A stretch of 6,551 nucleotides of DNA, from positions 1-6,551 of the forward strand of contig JAIOQD010000791.1 of NCBI GenBank assembly GCA_021413595.1, in the 5' to 3' direction. Below are positions 5,393 through 6,551 of this stretch, one piece after another (position 1 is the stretch's first letter; every line of letters starts with the position of its first letter). The notes beneath the pieces are model-generated. The model did not search any database and was not told where the DNA came from. It saw only the letters and a program-made list of their open reading frames with translations. The translations under genes and the position numbers were made by a program. This DNA is from Bacteroidota bacterium (GTDB lineage Bacteria; Bacteroidota; Bacteroidia; 2-12-FULL-35-15).

Positions 5393-6551
5393 ATGAAAAA
5401 ACGCCTCTTTTTAGTATGTTTTGTCGTATTGGCGGCATTTACTACCCAAGCAAACAATGTAACCGCATATTTAACGTATGCCACGTTTAATGTGCCTGCA
5501 AAGGGCCCTTATATCGAAACCTATTTGTCGGTTATTGGCAATTCGGTAACGTTTGTTAAAAACGCTGTCGGAAAATACCAGGGGGCGGTTGATATCACTA
5601 TTAGTTTTAGTCAAAATGGTGAAATAAAAAATGCACAAAAATATACATTAAATAGTCCGGAAACGGATGATACCAGCAAAGCATATCCAAATTTTATTGA
5701 CCAGCAGCGTTTTACCTTAGCAAATGGAACTTACAATATGGATATTTCAATAGCAGATAAAAACAAACTTTTGGATAAACCATTTGTTAGTACAATGCCA
5801 ATTACTATTGATTTCCCTGAAAACAAGGTAGTTGTCTCTGATATTCAAACATTGGAATCGTATGTAAAATCTACTACTCCAAGTATTTTGACAAAAAGTG
5901 GTTTTGACCTTGTGCCCTATGTTTCAACGTTTTACCCCGAAAACATACATAAACTAAGGTTCTATGCAGAAATATATAACGCAAAAAAAATAATTGGCGA
6001 TGGTGAAAAAATAGTGCTGAATTATTTTTTAGAATCCTCTGAAAAAAAAGTTAAACTCAATGATTATAGTGCATTTTCGAAACAAACAGCGAATGATGTG
6101 AATATATTACTTTCTGAATTTAATATTGAAAAACTGCCATCCGGTAATTATAACTTGATAGTTGAGTTAAGAGATAAAGAAAATAAAATACAAGCCGAAC
6201 GCAGCTATTTTATTCAACGAAAAAATTCTCAGGGACAATTAAGCATTGAAGATCTAAAATCGGTTAATATAACCAACACCTTTGTTACAAGCTATACCAG
6301 TGTGGATACATTATCGGATTATATCCGGTCCTTACGTCCAATATCAAGCAATTCGGAAATCCAGTATGCAGCAAATCAATTAAAAGGCAAAAATTTAGAG
6401 TTAATGCAAAAGCTTTTTTATAATTTTTGGAAATCACGAAATGAATTGGAACCTCAATTAATGTGGTTAGAATATTATAAGGAAGTAATGAAAGTAAATA
6501 AAGAGTTTGGAACCTACAGTTTAAAAGGGTACGACACGGACAGAGGGCGGG
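5393..6551 (+). CDS. GWxTD-domain exported protein, 3' partial
   Basis: The reading frame is open from ATG 5393 to the window end (386 complete codons, no stop). The product starts with a signal peptide (MKKRLFLVCFVVLAAFTTQA, cleavage probably before Asn21 or Asn22), so it is exported. Residues about 25-330 are beta-rich and look like repeated immunoglobulin-like sandwiches, for example the NGTYNMDISIADK and SGNYNLIVELRDK hairpins. The GWxTD domain begins near 335 with helices containing YNFWKSRN and EYYKEVMKVNKEFG, and the window cuts it just after the signature, here GYDTDRGR (379-386). GWxTD proteins are widespread in Bacteroidota and their function is not established. The signature tryptophan is tyrosine in this copy. 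No Shine-Dalgarno is visible; the leader before the ATG is A/T-rich, as usual for the phylum. The gene is divergent from the tRNA gene. Confidence 0.88.
   Translation, partial: MKKRLFLVCFVVLAAFTTQANNVTAYLTYATFNVPAKGPYIETYLSVIGNSVTFVKNAVGKYQGAVDITISFSQNGEIKNAQKYTLNSPETDDTSKAYPNFIDQQRFTLANGTYNMDISIADKNKLLDKPFVSTMPITIDFPENKVVVSDIQTLESYVKSTTPSILTKSGFDLVPYVSTFYPENIHKLRFYAEIYNAKKIIGDGEKIVLNYFLESSEKKVKLNDYSAFSKQTANDVNILLSEFNIEKLPSGNYNLIVELRDKENKIQAERSYFIQRKNSQGQLSIEDLKSVNITNTFVTSYTSVDTLSDYIRSLRPISSNSEIQYAANQLKGKNLELMQKLFYNFWKSRNELEPQLMWLEYYKEVMKVNKEFGTYSLKGYDTDRGR

Overview
The window looks like chromosomal DNA of a Bacteroidota bacterium. It is AT-rich and gene starts lack clear Shine-Dalgarno sequences. 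Two exact TAnnTTTG promoter elements lie around a tRNA gene. The gene families are also typical of the phylum: a GWxTD-domain protein, an ECF sigma factor paired with a large single-pass membrane protein, signal peptides ending in AQ or SQ, and short GTCAT-type intergenic repeats. No phage, transposase, CRISPR array or other obvious transferred cargo is visible.

Layout, left to right. Positions 1-218 (+) hold the last 71 codons of a 7TM-HD (PgpH-type) cyclic-di-AMP phosphodiesterase. A 142-base convergent gap follows and carries a diverged repeat pair with 8-base inverted ends. A short-chain dehydrogenase/reductase lies on the minus strand (361-1071). It diverges from a small outer-membrane beta-barrel protein (1143-1685, +, TTG start), which converges on a small exported protein (1719-2351, -). 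Upstream of that gene, 2450-2561 contains two near-identical 33-base repeats. A two-gene unit follows on the minus strand: an ECF sigma factor (4432-4998) and, 96 bases downstream, a 577-residue protein with one membrane segment (2602-4335). A serine tRNA (UGA anticodon, 5189-5273, -) with its own hairpin terminator comes next. The window ends inside a GWxTD-domain protein (5393 onward, +).

The genes do not form one pathway. The only clear functional pair is the sigma factor and its membrane partner. The arrangement suggests envelope-signal control of transcription, with the partner acting as anti-sigma factor or sensor. The partner has no recognisable zinc-binding anti-sigma domain or FecR-type domain; only about 46 residues precede its membrane helix. 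This is the most interesting part of the window. Two starts were moved from a TTG to a nearby downstream ATG (4998 and 4335). The beta-barrel gene was kept on TTG because only that start preserves its signal peptide.
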